A stretch of 13,564 nucleotides of DNA from Nitrospinaceae bacterium (lineage in GTDB: Bacteria > Nitrospinota > Nitrospinia > Nitrospinales > Nitrospinaceae): positions 1 through 13,564 of the forward strand of contig JAJDAX010000321.1 of the NCBI GenBank assembly GCA_029261615.1, written 5' to 3'. The notes under the pieces are model-generated. The model saw nothing but the letters and a program-made list of their open reading frames with translations, was not told the DNA's origin and did not search any database. Below, piece after piece: positions 7,462 through 13,564 of the stretch (the first letter of the stretch is position 1; every line of letters begins with the position of its first letter). The position numbers and the translations under genes were made by a program.

Positions 7462-8526
7462 CTAATAGTACCCGAAAATAGGATAGATCAGGTTTTTAAG
7501 GTTTGGTGATTCTTCAAGTGCTCGTGCGCCATCGTCACCGATTCTATTTTGCCCGAGCTTGAGTGTTTCCAGTGGCTGTACCACAGTGGACTGTGCCAGG
7601 GCAAATGCCCCCTCATTGCCAATTTCATTATAATTGAGGTCGAGACTTTTGAGTCCTTTCAATGAAGGCGAATTTGCCAGCGCCTCGGCCCCTCGGTCCC
7701 CGATCTGGTTTCCAGAAAGGTCAAGCGCCTTGAGGTGAGATACGTTTGGCGAATTGGCAATGGCAACGGCGGATGCATCGGTCAATTGATTTTGGCTCAG
7801 GTTCAACTCATCAAGATTTTTTATATAGGGCGACTGCAACAGCAGTTTCAGACCAAGGTCTCCAATGTAATATTTGTTCAGGTTCGACAAACGACCTTCC
7901 TGATGCCAGGTCTCAAGCCTTCTTTTAAAGCGGAAAACTTCAAGGTCCAGAAGTCCCTGGGGCCCAAGCCTGTTGTAGGTGAGTTCAAGTGTTTTTAATT
8001 TTCCAAGTGGCCGGGATTCTACTAATAATCGAGCTCCCCGGTCTCCCACCTGATTATAATTCAAATTCAGGGTTAAAAGATTGGGTAAATTTTTTGTGGC
8101 TGCCAGTGCTTTTGCACCCTCATCTCCAATCTTATTATTATATAAATTGAGGACTTCAAGTTTGGTGAGCAGTTTTGACCGGGCCAGCGAAATCGCTCCC
8201 TTGTCTGTGATGTGGTCCGTTTCAACAAAAAGTTCTGTCAGGTTGTCCAGGTTTTTTGACTCGGCAAGGTATTGCAAACCTTCATCGCCAATCCCTGCCT
8301 TGTAAATCAGAAGTCGCTTTACTTTTTTAAGAAAAGGAGACCCTGCCAGAAACCGGGCGCCTTCCGGGCCAATTTGTTTTTCGTTCAAACGCAGGGTTTC
8401 CGCGTTAAAGCGTAGCTTTTTCTGGATATACACGCTGAGTTGCTCAGGAGACAACACGCGGATCGCGCCGAGATTCAATATCCAGAACAGGCAAAGTGCG
8501 AATGCTATCAGTGATCGTGACTTCAT
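7462..8526 (-). CDS. Secreted leucine-rich-repeat protein (ribonuclease-inhibitor-type repeats)
   Basis: I chose the ATG at 8526 (354 residues), preceded by GGA 7 bases away, over a TTG four codons upstream. An N-terminal signal (about 1-21: positive SR, hydrophobic core IAFALCLFWILNL, then GA) indicates export to the periplasm or beyond. From about residue 43 the protein is a series of about ten 27-residue repeats with consensus LxxLxLxxNxIGDxGAxALAxSxxLxxL, the RI-like LRR class that forms a curved beta/alpha solenoid for protein binding. Clear units start near 43, 70, 97, 124, 151, 178, 239, 266, 293 and 320. The middle (about 195-235) is irregular. The C-terminus ends abruptly with YPIFGYY, without a cap or sorting signal that I recognise. 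The partner is unknown. It lies between lpxD (83 bases upstream) and accA (31 bases downstream) on the same strand, so it may be co-expressed with envelope lipid genes. Confidence 0.9.
   Translation of the reverse strand: MKSRSLIAFALCLFWILNLGAIRVLSPEQLSVYIQKKLRFNAETLRLNEKQIGPEGARFLAGSPFLKKVKRLLIYKAGIGDEGLQYLAESKNLDNLTELFVETDHITDKGAISLARSKLLTKLEVLNLYNNKIGDEGAKALAATKNLPNLLTLNLNYNQVGDRGARLLVESRPLGKLKTLELTYNRLGPQGLLDLEVFRFKRRLETWHQEGRLSNLNKYYIGDLGLKLLLQSPYIKNLDELNLSQNQLTDASAVAIANSPNVSHLKALDLSGNQIGDRGAEALANSPSLKGLKSLDLNYNEIGNEGAFALAQSTVVQPLETLKLGQNRIGDDGARALEESPNLKNLIYPIFGYY
7489..8400 (-). repeat. LRR-coding tandem repeat, about 81-base period
   Basis: Ten recognisable units of 27 codons, conserved at protein level (L, N, IG, GA, LA, S positions) but well diverged in DNA sequence, so this is an old array and not a recent slippage product. 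One irregular segment interrupts the period at about residues 195-238 (roughly 7813-7944). Confidence 0.75.
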
Positions 8527-8569
8527 ATTCAAATCCAAATTTGGAGCCAGGTTCGAACAATAGGAATTG

Positions 8570-8616
8570 GCCCTGATCGTTTTCTACCTTCTTATTGTAT
8601 CAGGCACGATCAGGGC
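8570..8616. terminator. Long-loop perfect inverted repeat at the lpxD stop codon
   Basis: GCCCTGATCG (8570-8579) and CGATCAGGGC (8607-8616) form a perfect 10-bp stem with a 27-base loop. The lpxD TGA (8612-8610) is inside the right arm. On the - strand, the direction of the genes, no T run follows (CCAATTCC), so it does not look like a classic terminator there. On the + strand it is followed by TTTTC, which fits termination of antisense transcripts. A third copy of the half-site (ATCAGGC, 8599-8605) lies in the loop and could pair alternatively with the left arm. It could also protect or process the lpxD mRNA end. Confidence 0.45.
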
Positions 8617-9626
8617 TTTTCAATTCTATCTAACCGGCGTTCCATTTCTTTTACCTGGGAGGCGAGTTGGGGGAGGCGAAGCAGTGTGGGCATGAAACGC
8701 ATCAATTCGACCATCTTCATGGCAGGAGCCCAGCCGTAAGTGCCGCTTTCCGGGATGTCGCGGAATACGCCGGTGCGCGCCATCAGGGTGACCTGATCCC
8801 CAAGAGTTACGTGATCGGAAATCCCCGACTGGCCTGCGATGATATTGTGTTTCCCGAGTCGGCAACTTCCAGAAAGCCCGGTTTGAGACACGATAACGGA
8901 ATGACTGCCAACATCACAGTTGTGGCCGATTTGGACCAGGTTGTCGATTTTGACACCTTCGCGAATGATAGTTTCACCAAATGCGGCGCGGTCGATGCAG
9001 GTGTTGGCCCCGATTTCGACAAGGTCTTCGATGACCACTTTGCCGATTTGCTGAATTTTGACATGCCGCCCCTTATCATCCTGGGTGTAGCTGAATCCAT
9101 CGGCTCCTATTACGCAACCCGCATGCAAGATGACGTGATTGCCGACTACCGTTTCCTTGTAGAGAACGGTGTTTGGGTAAATTATGGTGTCGCTTCCGAT
9201 CTTGCATCGGTCTCCAACCACCACTCCCGGATAAAGCACCGTTCTGTCGCCGATGGTTGAGCCTTGCCCAATCGAAACATTGGCGCAAAGAGTGACGTCC
9301 GTGCCAAGGTTTACATTGTCTGCAAGATGGGCGTTGGGGTGGACACCGGGAGCCGGTGTTTCGGTCGGGTTGAAGTGGTTCAGAATTTGAGCGAACGCCA
9401 GGCCGGGATTGGGATGGAGGATCTGGGCTTTGTCAGTATTGGCTTTTTCCTTGATCAAAACGGCTGCGGCATTGGATTTGGCAAGATCGGGGAGGTGTTT
9501 TGCTTCAGATACAAAGGTGATGTCGCTGGAGCCGGCAAACTCCAGTCCGGAAGCCCCTTTGATTTCCATTCCTTCATCCCCGGCAACCGATCCCCCCACG
9601 AGATCGACAATTTCTTGAAGTTTCAT
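8610..9626 (-). CDS. lpxD: UDP-3-O-acylglucosamine N-acyltransferase
   Basis: Starting at the ATG at 9626 the protein is 338 residues (E. coli 341). It adds the N-linked acyl chain to UDP-3-O-acyl-glucosamine using acyl-ACP, the third step of lipid A synthesis, in the cytoplasm. An N-terminal uridine-binding domain (1-95) is followed by a left-handed beta-helix of hexapeptide repeats (about 96-290), which contains VIGADGFSY (172-180) and the catalytic histidine in QIGHNCDVG (H235). The end (ESGTYGWAPAMKMVELMRF, then a short helix) is typical of the family. The longer frame from 9671 would overlap lolD and adds non-conserved residues. The ATG at 9626 has GAGGA close upstream and sits 16 bases after the lolD stop. 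The usual neighbours fabZ and lpxA are absent downstream. Confidence 0.98.
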   Translation of the reverse strand: MKLQEIVDLVGGSVAGDEGMEIKGASGLEFAGSSDITFVSEAKHLPDLAKSNAAAVLIKEKANTDKAQILHPNPGLAFAQILNHFNPTETPAPGVHPNAHLADNVNLGTDVTLCANVSIGQGSTIGDRTVLYPGVVVGDRCKIGSDTIIYPNTVLYKETVVGNHVILHAGCVIGADGFSYTQDDKGRHVKIQQIGKVVIEDLVEIGANTCIDRAAFGETIIREGVKIDNLVQIGHNCDVGSHSVIVSQTGLSGSCRLGKHNIIAGQSGISDHVTLGDQVTLMARTGVFRDIPESGTYGWAPAMKMVELMRFMPTLLRLPQLASQVKEMERRLDRIEKP

Positions 9627-9642
9627 ACGTCCTCTTTTGTGG

Positions 9643-10359
9643 TTACAAAATGATGTCCCGGTCAACGTCACTGATCGTCCCGTTTTTCAAGAGAACGGTA
9701 CGGTCCAGACTCTGCGCCAGCTTCTGGCTGTGAGTGACAATGACAAATGTTTGTCCGGCATCCTGGTTGAGTTCCCTCACAAGATCCATAAAGGATTCGC
9801 TGGCTTTTGTGTCAAGGTTGCCAGTCGGTTCGTCGGCCAGCAGGACGTCCGGTTTGTTGATGAGGCTGCGCGCTAAAGCCACGCGTTGGCATTCTCCACC
9901 GGAAAGGGCACCGGGTTTGTGATTCAGGCGGTCTTTGAGGCCGACCCGTTCAAGCAAATGTTCCGCCTCCTGCTGAGCTTGTTTCTGATCCCGATTGCCG
10001 ATCAGGGCGGGCATTGCTACATTTTCTATGGCGGTGAAATCTGACAGCAGATTGAAGAACTGAAAAACAAAACCGACGTTGTGGTTCCGGAACCTTTCAA
10101 GAAACCCATTGGACTGAGCAAAAATATCCTGCTCCTTGAAGAATATCTGCCCCGACTGCGGACGGTCAAGCCCGCCGAGGATATGCAAGAAGGTACTTTT
10201 CCCGGAGCCAGATGCCCCAATGATGCCCAGCAAGTCACCCGCCTGTATCTCCAGGCTGGTGCCGGAAAGCACGGTCAACTCTTTTTCTTCTGTTTTGTAA
10301 ACTTTCTGGATATCTCGTGCTTTTAAAAGCGGAGCCAGGTTGTTTGCAGAATCACTCAT
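9643..10359 (-). CDS. lolD: Lipoprotein-releasing system ATP-binding protein LolD
   Basis: This 238-residue ABC ATPase drives release of outer-membrane lipoproteins from the inner membrane to the carrier LolA. Motifs are Walker A GASGSGKST (48-56), Q-loop FVFQFFNLL (97-105), signature LSGGE (152-156), Walker B VLLADEPTGNLD (172-183) and H-loop H210. The ADEPTGNLD form and the sequence around the Q-loop are typical of the LolD/MacB/FtsE group. Assignment to Lol rests mainly on its neighbour: the ATG overlaps the end of the LolC/E-type permease gene by 8 bases (10352-10359), a sign of translational coupling and equal stoichiometry. A MacB-like export role is less likely, because the permease is not fused to an ATPase and no MacA is present. 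Confidence 0.95.
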   Translation of the reverse strand: MSDSANNLAPLLKARDIQKVYKTEEKELTVLSGTSLEIQAGDLLGIIGASGSGKSTFLHILGGLDRPQSGQIFFKEQDIFAQSNGFLERFRNHNVGFVFQFFNLLSDFTAIENVAMPALIGNRDQKQAQQEAEHLLERVGLKDRLNHKPGALSGGECQRVALARSLINKPDVLLADEPTGNLDTKASESFMDLVRELNQDAGQTFVIVTHSQKLAQSLDRTVLLKNGTISDVDRDIIL

Positions 10360-11632
10360 AACGCAGGCCGTCGATTGGGTCCAATCGCGAAGCTCGCCAC
10401 GCCGGGTAGAGCGACGCGAGGAAACAGATGCCGATGGAAAACAAGATGATCTTCAAAGAATCCATATACTGGATTTCCGAGGGCAGTTTGTTCAGGTAAT
10501 AAATATCGCTTGGGAATGCTTTGAAGTTGAATGTCATTTCAAGCAGACCCACAATTTCGTTGATGTTGGGCACTATGCTGAAGCCTGCGATCACACCGAC
10601 TCCAGTACCGGTCAGGCCGATGATCAATCCCTGCATGCTGAAAATCTTCATAATGCTGAGGCGTGATGCACCCATGGATTTTAATATGGCGATGTCTTTT
10701 GCCTTGTCCATCACCACCATGAATAAAGTGCTTATGATGTTGAATGCAGCAACGAGAATAATCAGGATAAGGATGATGAACATTACCGTTTTCTCAAGTT
10801 TGAGAGCAGCAAAAAGGTTACGGTTCATCTGCATCCAGTCACGAACATGGTAAGGAAAGCCGAGACTTTCCTGCAACTCTTCCGCGATTTCACCTGCCCG
10901 TTCCAGATCAGCGACCTTTATTTCAACACCGGTGACACGGTCCTTTAAACGGAAAATTTTTTGTGAGGTTTTAAGAGAAATAAAAGCCAGACTGGAATCG
11001 TATTCGTACATGCCCGATTCGAACAGTCCGACAACCTGCACCAGTTGCAGGTTGGGGATTAGGCCAAGCGGTGTCATGCGGGCAGCAGGCGAGACCATGC
11101 CGATGACGTCTCCGGTGAAGACCCCGAGTGAGCGTGCCAGTTCGTTGCCTAGAATTATGCCGCGCCGGGTGGACGGTTGGGCTGAAGGGTCTTCCTGCGG
11201 CATTCCTGTGGTGAGAAATGAAAGCTGCCCGTCGATGATATTTTTATCGAGGTCCGAGGTCTCTTTTTCCAGAACCGGGTCGACCCCGCGGAGCACCACT
11301 CCGACGGTGTTGTCTTTATGGGTCAACATCACCTGCTTTAGCACAAAGGGGGCGGCGGCTTGAACTCCATCGACCGACATGGCTTGTTTGATGACGTCTT
11401 CGTAACCGACGATTCCATCCCGTGTCACATTGGTGACCACCACATGGCTTGTGGTGCCCAGGATTTTATCGCGCAGGTCTTTGCCGAAGCCCGACATGAC
11501 GGCGATCACGACGATGAGCGCCATCACTCCCAAAGCAACACCCCCCATGGAGATGAAGGTGATGAGGGAAATAAACTTCTGTGATTTACGTGATAGCAGG
11601 TGGCGCCAGCTTATTTGCAGTTCGTAGCTCAT
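10352..11632 (-). CDS. lolC: Lipoprotein-releasing ABC permease, LolC/LolE family
   Basis: The 426-residue protein has the four-helix layout of the family. One N-terminal membrane segment (about 21-48) follows the signature start YELQISWRHLLSRKSQKFIS. A large periplasmic domain (about 50-280) comes next, then three C-terminal segments (about 281-309, 332-355 and 392-412) and a short end (ASLYPAWRASRLDPIDGLRYE). The conserved ATPase-coupling element AKDIAILKSMGAS is at 311-323. LolC/E with LolD extracts mature lipoproteins and hands them to LolA. E. coli uses a LolC-LolE heterodimer. Only one permease gene is present here, so the transporter may be a homodimer (LolF type) or the partner lies elsewhere; the symbol lolC is therefore provisional. 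The start is 55 bases after lysS, with only a weak AGG upstream. Confidence 0.95.
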   Translation of the reverse strand: MSYELQISWRHLLSRKSQKFISLITFISMGGVALGVMALIVVIAVMSGFGKDLRDKILGTTSHVVVTNVTRDGIVGYEDVIKQAMSVDGVQAAAPFVLKQVMLTHKDNTVGVVLRGVDPVLEKETSDLDKNIIDGQLSFLTTGMPQEDPSAQPSTRRGIILGNELARSLGVFTGDVIGMVSPAARMTPLGLIPNLQLVQVVGLFESGMYEYDSSLAFISLKTSQKIFRLKDRVTGVEIKVADLERAGEIAEELQESLGFPYHVRDWMQMNRNLFAALKLEKTVMFIILILIILVAAFNIISTLFMVVMDKAKDIAILKSMGASRLSIMKIFSMQGLIIGLTGTGVGVIAGFSIVPNINEIVGLLEMTFNFKAFPSDIYYLNKLPSEIQYMDSLKIILFSIGICFLASLYPAWRASRLDPIDGLRYE

Positions 11633-11657
11633 GCAAGCCTGGGAGGTGAGTTGGGTG

Positions 11658-11682
11658 CCGGTTTTAATCTACCGAACCGGTA
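11658..11682. other. Overlapping alternative hairpins in the lysS-lolC spacer
   Basis: CCGGTT (11658-11663) can pair with AACCGG (11675-11680). Alternatively TACCG (11670-11674) can pair with CGGTA (11678-11682) around a 3-base loop. The two folds exclude each other. No T run follows on either strand, so it is not a classic terminator. It could be a partial terminator, an RNA-processing site or chance. Confidence 0.3.
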
Positions 11683-11687
11683 AGAGG

Positions 11688-13193
11688 CTAAACTTCTTTT
11701 TTGAGTTGAGGAAAAAATATGACGTCGCGTATTGATTGTGAATTAGTGAACATCATCACCAACCGGTCGATTCCGATTCCTTCACCTGCTGTGGGCGGCA
11801 GGCCATATTCCAGCGCCCGGATAAAATCGGAATCCATTCCGTGCGCTTCTTCGTCACCGGCTTCTTTTTGTTTGACCTGATCCTCAAACCGTTGTTTCTG
11901 GTCGATGGGATCGTTGAGCTCGGTATACGCATTGGCCAGTTCCTTGCGGCCGACGAACAATTCAAACCTCTCTACAAGAGATGGATCGTCTTCCTTCTTT
12001 TTTGAAAGCGGAGACAATTCCAGCGGGTAATCGATAATAAAGGTGGGTTGCACCAATTTGGTCTCGACGAATTGGTCGAAAAGTTTGCCCCACAGCTTTC
12101 CTAGATTATCACTTTTTTCGAGAGGGATGTGATGCTGTTTTGCGAACGCGGCGGTCTGATCGAGATCATCGAGGATTTCATCAGGAACCCCGCCGATGTC
12201 GACCAGGGACTTCCTGAAAGGTAGACGTGTGAATGGCTGCGACAGATCGATGGTGGCCTCATGAGTCTGGCCCCCTTCTTCGAAAGTGCAGTCGAAGCTC
12301 AGGCGGTCAAATACTTCTTGTCCGATGAAACGGAACAGGTCTTCCGTCAGGTCCATCAGGTCCTCGTAATTGGCGTAGGCCGTGTAAAACTCCAGCATGG
12401 TGAATTCTGGATTGTGCTGGGTGGAGATGCCTTCGTTACGGAAATTGCGGTTGATTTCATAGACGCGGTCGAGTCCACCCACCACCAGGCGCTTTAAATA
12501 GAGTTCTGGTGCAACACGCAGGAACAATTCCATATCAAGAGCGTTGTGATGCGTTTTAAACGGTCTTGCAGTAGCTCCCCCTGGGATCGATTGCATCATA
12601 GGAGTTTCAACTTCAAGATAACCGCGGGTATTTAAGAAATCGCGGATAGAACGAATAACACCACTACGCTGAACAAAGACTTCGCGGGCTTCCTGATTCA
12701 TGATGAGGTCGACGTAGCGTTGCCGGTAGCGCAGTTCGACATCTTTCAGGCCGTGCCATTTTTCGGGAAGCGGTAAGAGGGACTTTGTTAGCAAAGTGAT
12801 CTTTGTGGAAAAGACGGTGATCTCGCCCGTTTTTGTGAGAGAGACGGTGCCCTCGACACCGATGAAATCGCCGATGTCAAATTTTCCGAACAGATCATAG
12901 GCTTCTTCTCCGATGTCGTTCTGGCGAATGAAAACCTGCAGTTTTCCTGAGCCGTCCTGAATATGACAGAACGAGGACTTGCCATGTTTGCGCTTGCTGA
13001 CCATGCGCCCGGCAACGGTGACCCGTTGTTTTTTTTCGTCAAGAGCTTCCCGGTCGAGGCCCTGATTCTCATCAAGAACAGGTCCCAATTGATGGGTGAC
13101 CTTGAATCGGTTGATGTAAGGATTTATGCCAGCCTTGCGGAATTCATCCAGCTTGTTGTGCCGGATTTGAATCAGTTCGTTTGTTTCGTCCAT
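11688..13193 (-). CDS. lysS: Lysyl-tRNA synthetase, class II
   Basis: This 501-residue enzyme charges tRNA-Lys with lysine in the cytoplasm (E. coli LysS 505). The N-terminal OB-fold anticodon-binding domain (about 56-135) includes the [23 protein letters not shown] region (58-80). The class II core follows, with motif 1 around 176-198 ([20 protein letters not shown]), motif 2 ([25 protein letters not shown], 244-268) and motif 3 ([13 protein letters not shown], 470-482). AYTELNDP (422-429) and the end ([11 protein letters not shown]) are also characteristic. The start [15 protein letters not shown] matches the usual family N-terminus, so the ATG at 13193 is right, yet no Shine-Dalgarno sequence precedes it. 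An open frame ends 2 bases upstream. It lies between rny and lolC on the same strand. Confidence 0.98.
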   Translation of the reverse strand: MDETNELIQIRHNKLDEFRKAGINPYINRFKVTHQLGPVLDENQGLDREALDEKKQRVTVAGRMVSKRKHGKSSFCHIQDGSGKLQVFIRQNDIGEEAYDLFGKFDIGDFIGVEGTVSLTKTGEITVFSTKITLLTKSLLPLPEKWHGLKDVELRYRQRYVDLIMNQEAREVFVQRSGVIRSIRDFLNTRGYLEVETPMMQSIPGGATARPFKTHHNALDMELFLRVAPELYLKRLVVGGLDRVYEINRNFRNEGISTQHNPEFTMLEFYTAYANYEDLMDLTEDLFRFIGQEVFDRLSFDCTFEEGGQTHEATIDLSQPFTRLPFRKSLVDIGGVPDEILDDLDQTAAFAKQHHIPLEKSDNLGKLWGKLFDQFVETKLVQPTFIIDYPLELSPLSKKKEDDPSLVERFELFVGRKELANAYTELNDPIDQKQRFEDQVKQKEAGDEEAHGMDSDFIRALEYGLPPTAGEGIGIDRLVMMFTNSQSIRDVIFFPQLKKEV

Positions 13194-13195
13194 GA

Positions 13196-13276
13196 TTATA
13201 GTGAGAAGAATTTAATAATGTGGTGCTCAGGTTCTAGTCGGATGGGTAACAGGGAGTATTTAGCGATGCGCTCCAA
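13196..13276 (-). CDS. Possible short leader ORF upstream of lysS (start uncertain)
   Basis: The 130 bases between rny and lysS contain an open frame that runs without a stop from inside rny to TAA at 13198-13196, two bases before the lysS ATG. Its last 38 codons read like coding sequence (charged helical stretch [18 protein letters not shown], then [18 protein letters not shown]). No ATG or GTG occurs in it. The only usual start is TTG at 13276, giving 26 residues, without a ribosome-binding site. It could be a leader that feeds ribosomes into the SD-less lysS, a remnant of a lost gene, or chance. Confidence 0.2.
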   Translation of the reverse strand: MERIAKYSLLPIRLEPEHHIIKFFSL

Positions 13277-13323
13277 AACTTTTTTTGCTTCAATACGGTC
13301 AGTCCGCTTGGCTCCGCAAGGAG

Positions 13324-13564
13324 TTAGCGGGCAGTGGAAACGAAACGGGATTCCCTGACCACCGTGATTTTGATTTCGCCGGGGTAGGTGACTTCCTTCT
13401 CGATGCGTTTGCCGATGTCTTTGGCCAGTAATGAGGCTGCATCATCGCTCATGGTTTCGGGCAGTACGATGATGCGCACTTCCCGGCCTGCCTGTATGGC
13501 GTAAGTTTTTTCGACACCTTTGTAAGAATCGCCAATCTCTTCAAGCTGAGACATTCGCTGTGTG
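13324..13564 (-). CDS. rny: Ribonuclease Y, 3' end (5' part beyond the window)
   Basis: The frame is open to the window edge and ends at TAA (13326-13324). The visible 79 residues are the conserved C-terminal part of RNase Y, the membrane-anchored HD-domain endoribonuclease that starts mRNA decay. [25 protein letters not shown] is followed by [13 protein letters not shown] and [14 protein letters not shown], the family's near-invariant ending. The membrane anchor, coiled coil, KH domain and HD catalytic residues lie outside the window. The ATG at 13554 is an internal methionine, since conserved residues continue upstream of it. It is followed by lysS after 130 bases on the same strand. Confidence 0.94.
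   Translation of the reverse strand, partial: TQRMSQLEEIGDSYKGVEKTYAIQAGREVRIIVLPETMSDDAASLLAKDIGKRIEKEVTYPGEIKITVVRESRFVSTAR

Noticed and set aside
7489..8400. CRISPR or recent tandem DNA repeat
   Set aside because: The about 81-base periodicity is protein-level LRR structure in one reading frame with diverged DNA; no identical repeats or spacers.
8527..8538. TTG start at 8538 for the LRR gene
   Set aside because: It adds four residues before the signal peptide and has no better ribosome site than the ATG at 8526.
8667..9260. 197-codon + strand frame inside lpxD
   Set aside because: It runs opposite to a well-conserved lpxD and has no recognisable domain or ribosome site; a shadow of the hexapeptide repeats.
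9627..9671. Longer lpxD starting at 9671
   Set aside because: The extra 15 residues overlap the end of lolD, are not LpxD-like, and the ATG at 9626 has a purine-rich GAGGA just upstream and the family-typical N-terminus.
13195..13200. TATAAT on the - strand just before lysS as a -10 box
   Set aside because: It is 1 base from the lysS ATG, so transcription would begin inside the coding region, and no -35-like sequence lies 16-18 bases upstream.
1..13564. Defence island, phage, transposon or other novel multi-gene system
   Set aside because: Apart from one unknown coiled-coil protein, an LRR protein and tiny frames, every gene is a recognised housekeeping or transport family with no integrase, transposase, toxin or nuclease cassette.

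Overview
The window is ordinary, densely packed chromosomal DNA from a diderm (LPS-containing) bacterium. It holds 13 recognisable protein genes, two of them cut by the window edges, plus one candidate micro-ORF. There is no mobile element, CRISPR array, rRNA or tRNA that I can see, and no gap over 300 bases. An outer membrane is implied by lpxD (lipid A synthesis) and the Lol lipoprotein-release genes. RNase Y instead of a gammaproteobacterial-type decay set, and the lysS-lolC-lolD order, resemble deltaproteobacterial or Nitrospinota-like genomes. I favour that broad group, but the sequence alone does not settle the phylum.

Left block, + strand (1-3622): the 3' part of thpR, recA, recX, a prepilin peptidase (PilD/GspO family) and an unrecognised membrane-anchored coiled-coil protein, with gaps of 11-34 bases. 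They look like one transcription unit joining DNA recombination (RecA and its modulator RecX) to type IV pilus/type II secretion processing. Between recX and the peptidase gene, a 13-codon micro-ORF overlaps the stop of one and the start of the other by ATGA junctions on both sides and has its own Shine-Dalgarno-like site.

Middle (3650-6425): an aldo/keto reductase on the - strand, divergent from a full-length ABC exporter (TMD-NBD half transporter) on the + strand, sharing a 103-base spacer.

Right block, - strand (13564 down to 6462): rny (3' end), lysS, a LolC/E-family permease, lolD, lpxD, a secreted leucine-rich-repeat protein and accA. Gaps are short, and the two lol genes overlap by 8 bases. 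The products join RNA turnover, translation, lipoprotein export, lipid A acylation and the first step of fatty-acid synthesis, so it reads as an envelope/growth cluster. The LRR gene, between lpxD and accA, is the one member with no obvious job.

I found no convincing new multi-gene system. The points most worth a second look are the micro-ORF junction, the LRR gene in the envelope cluster, the coiled-coil membrane protein, an open frame that ends 2 bases before an SD-less lysS, and a long inverted repeat holding the lpxD stop codon.
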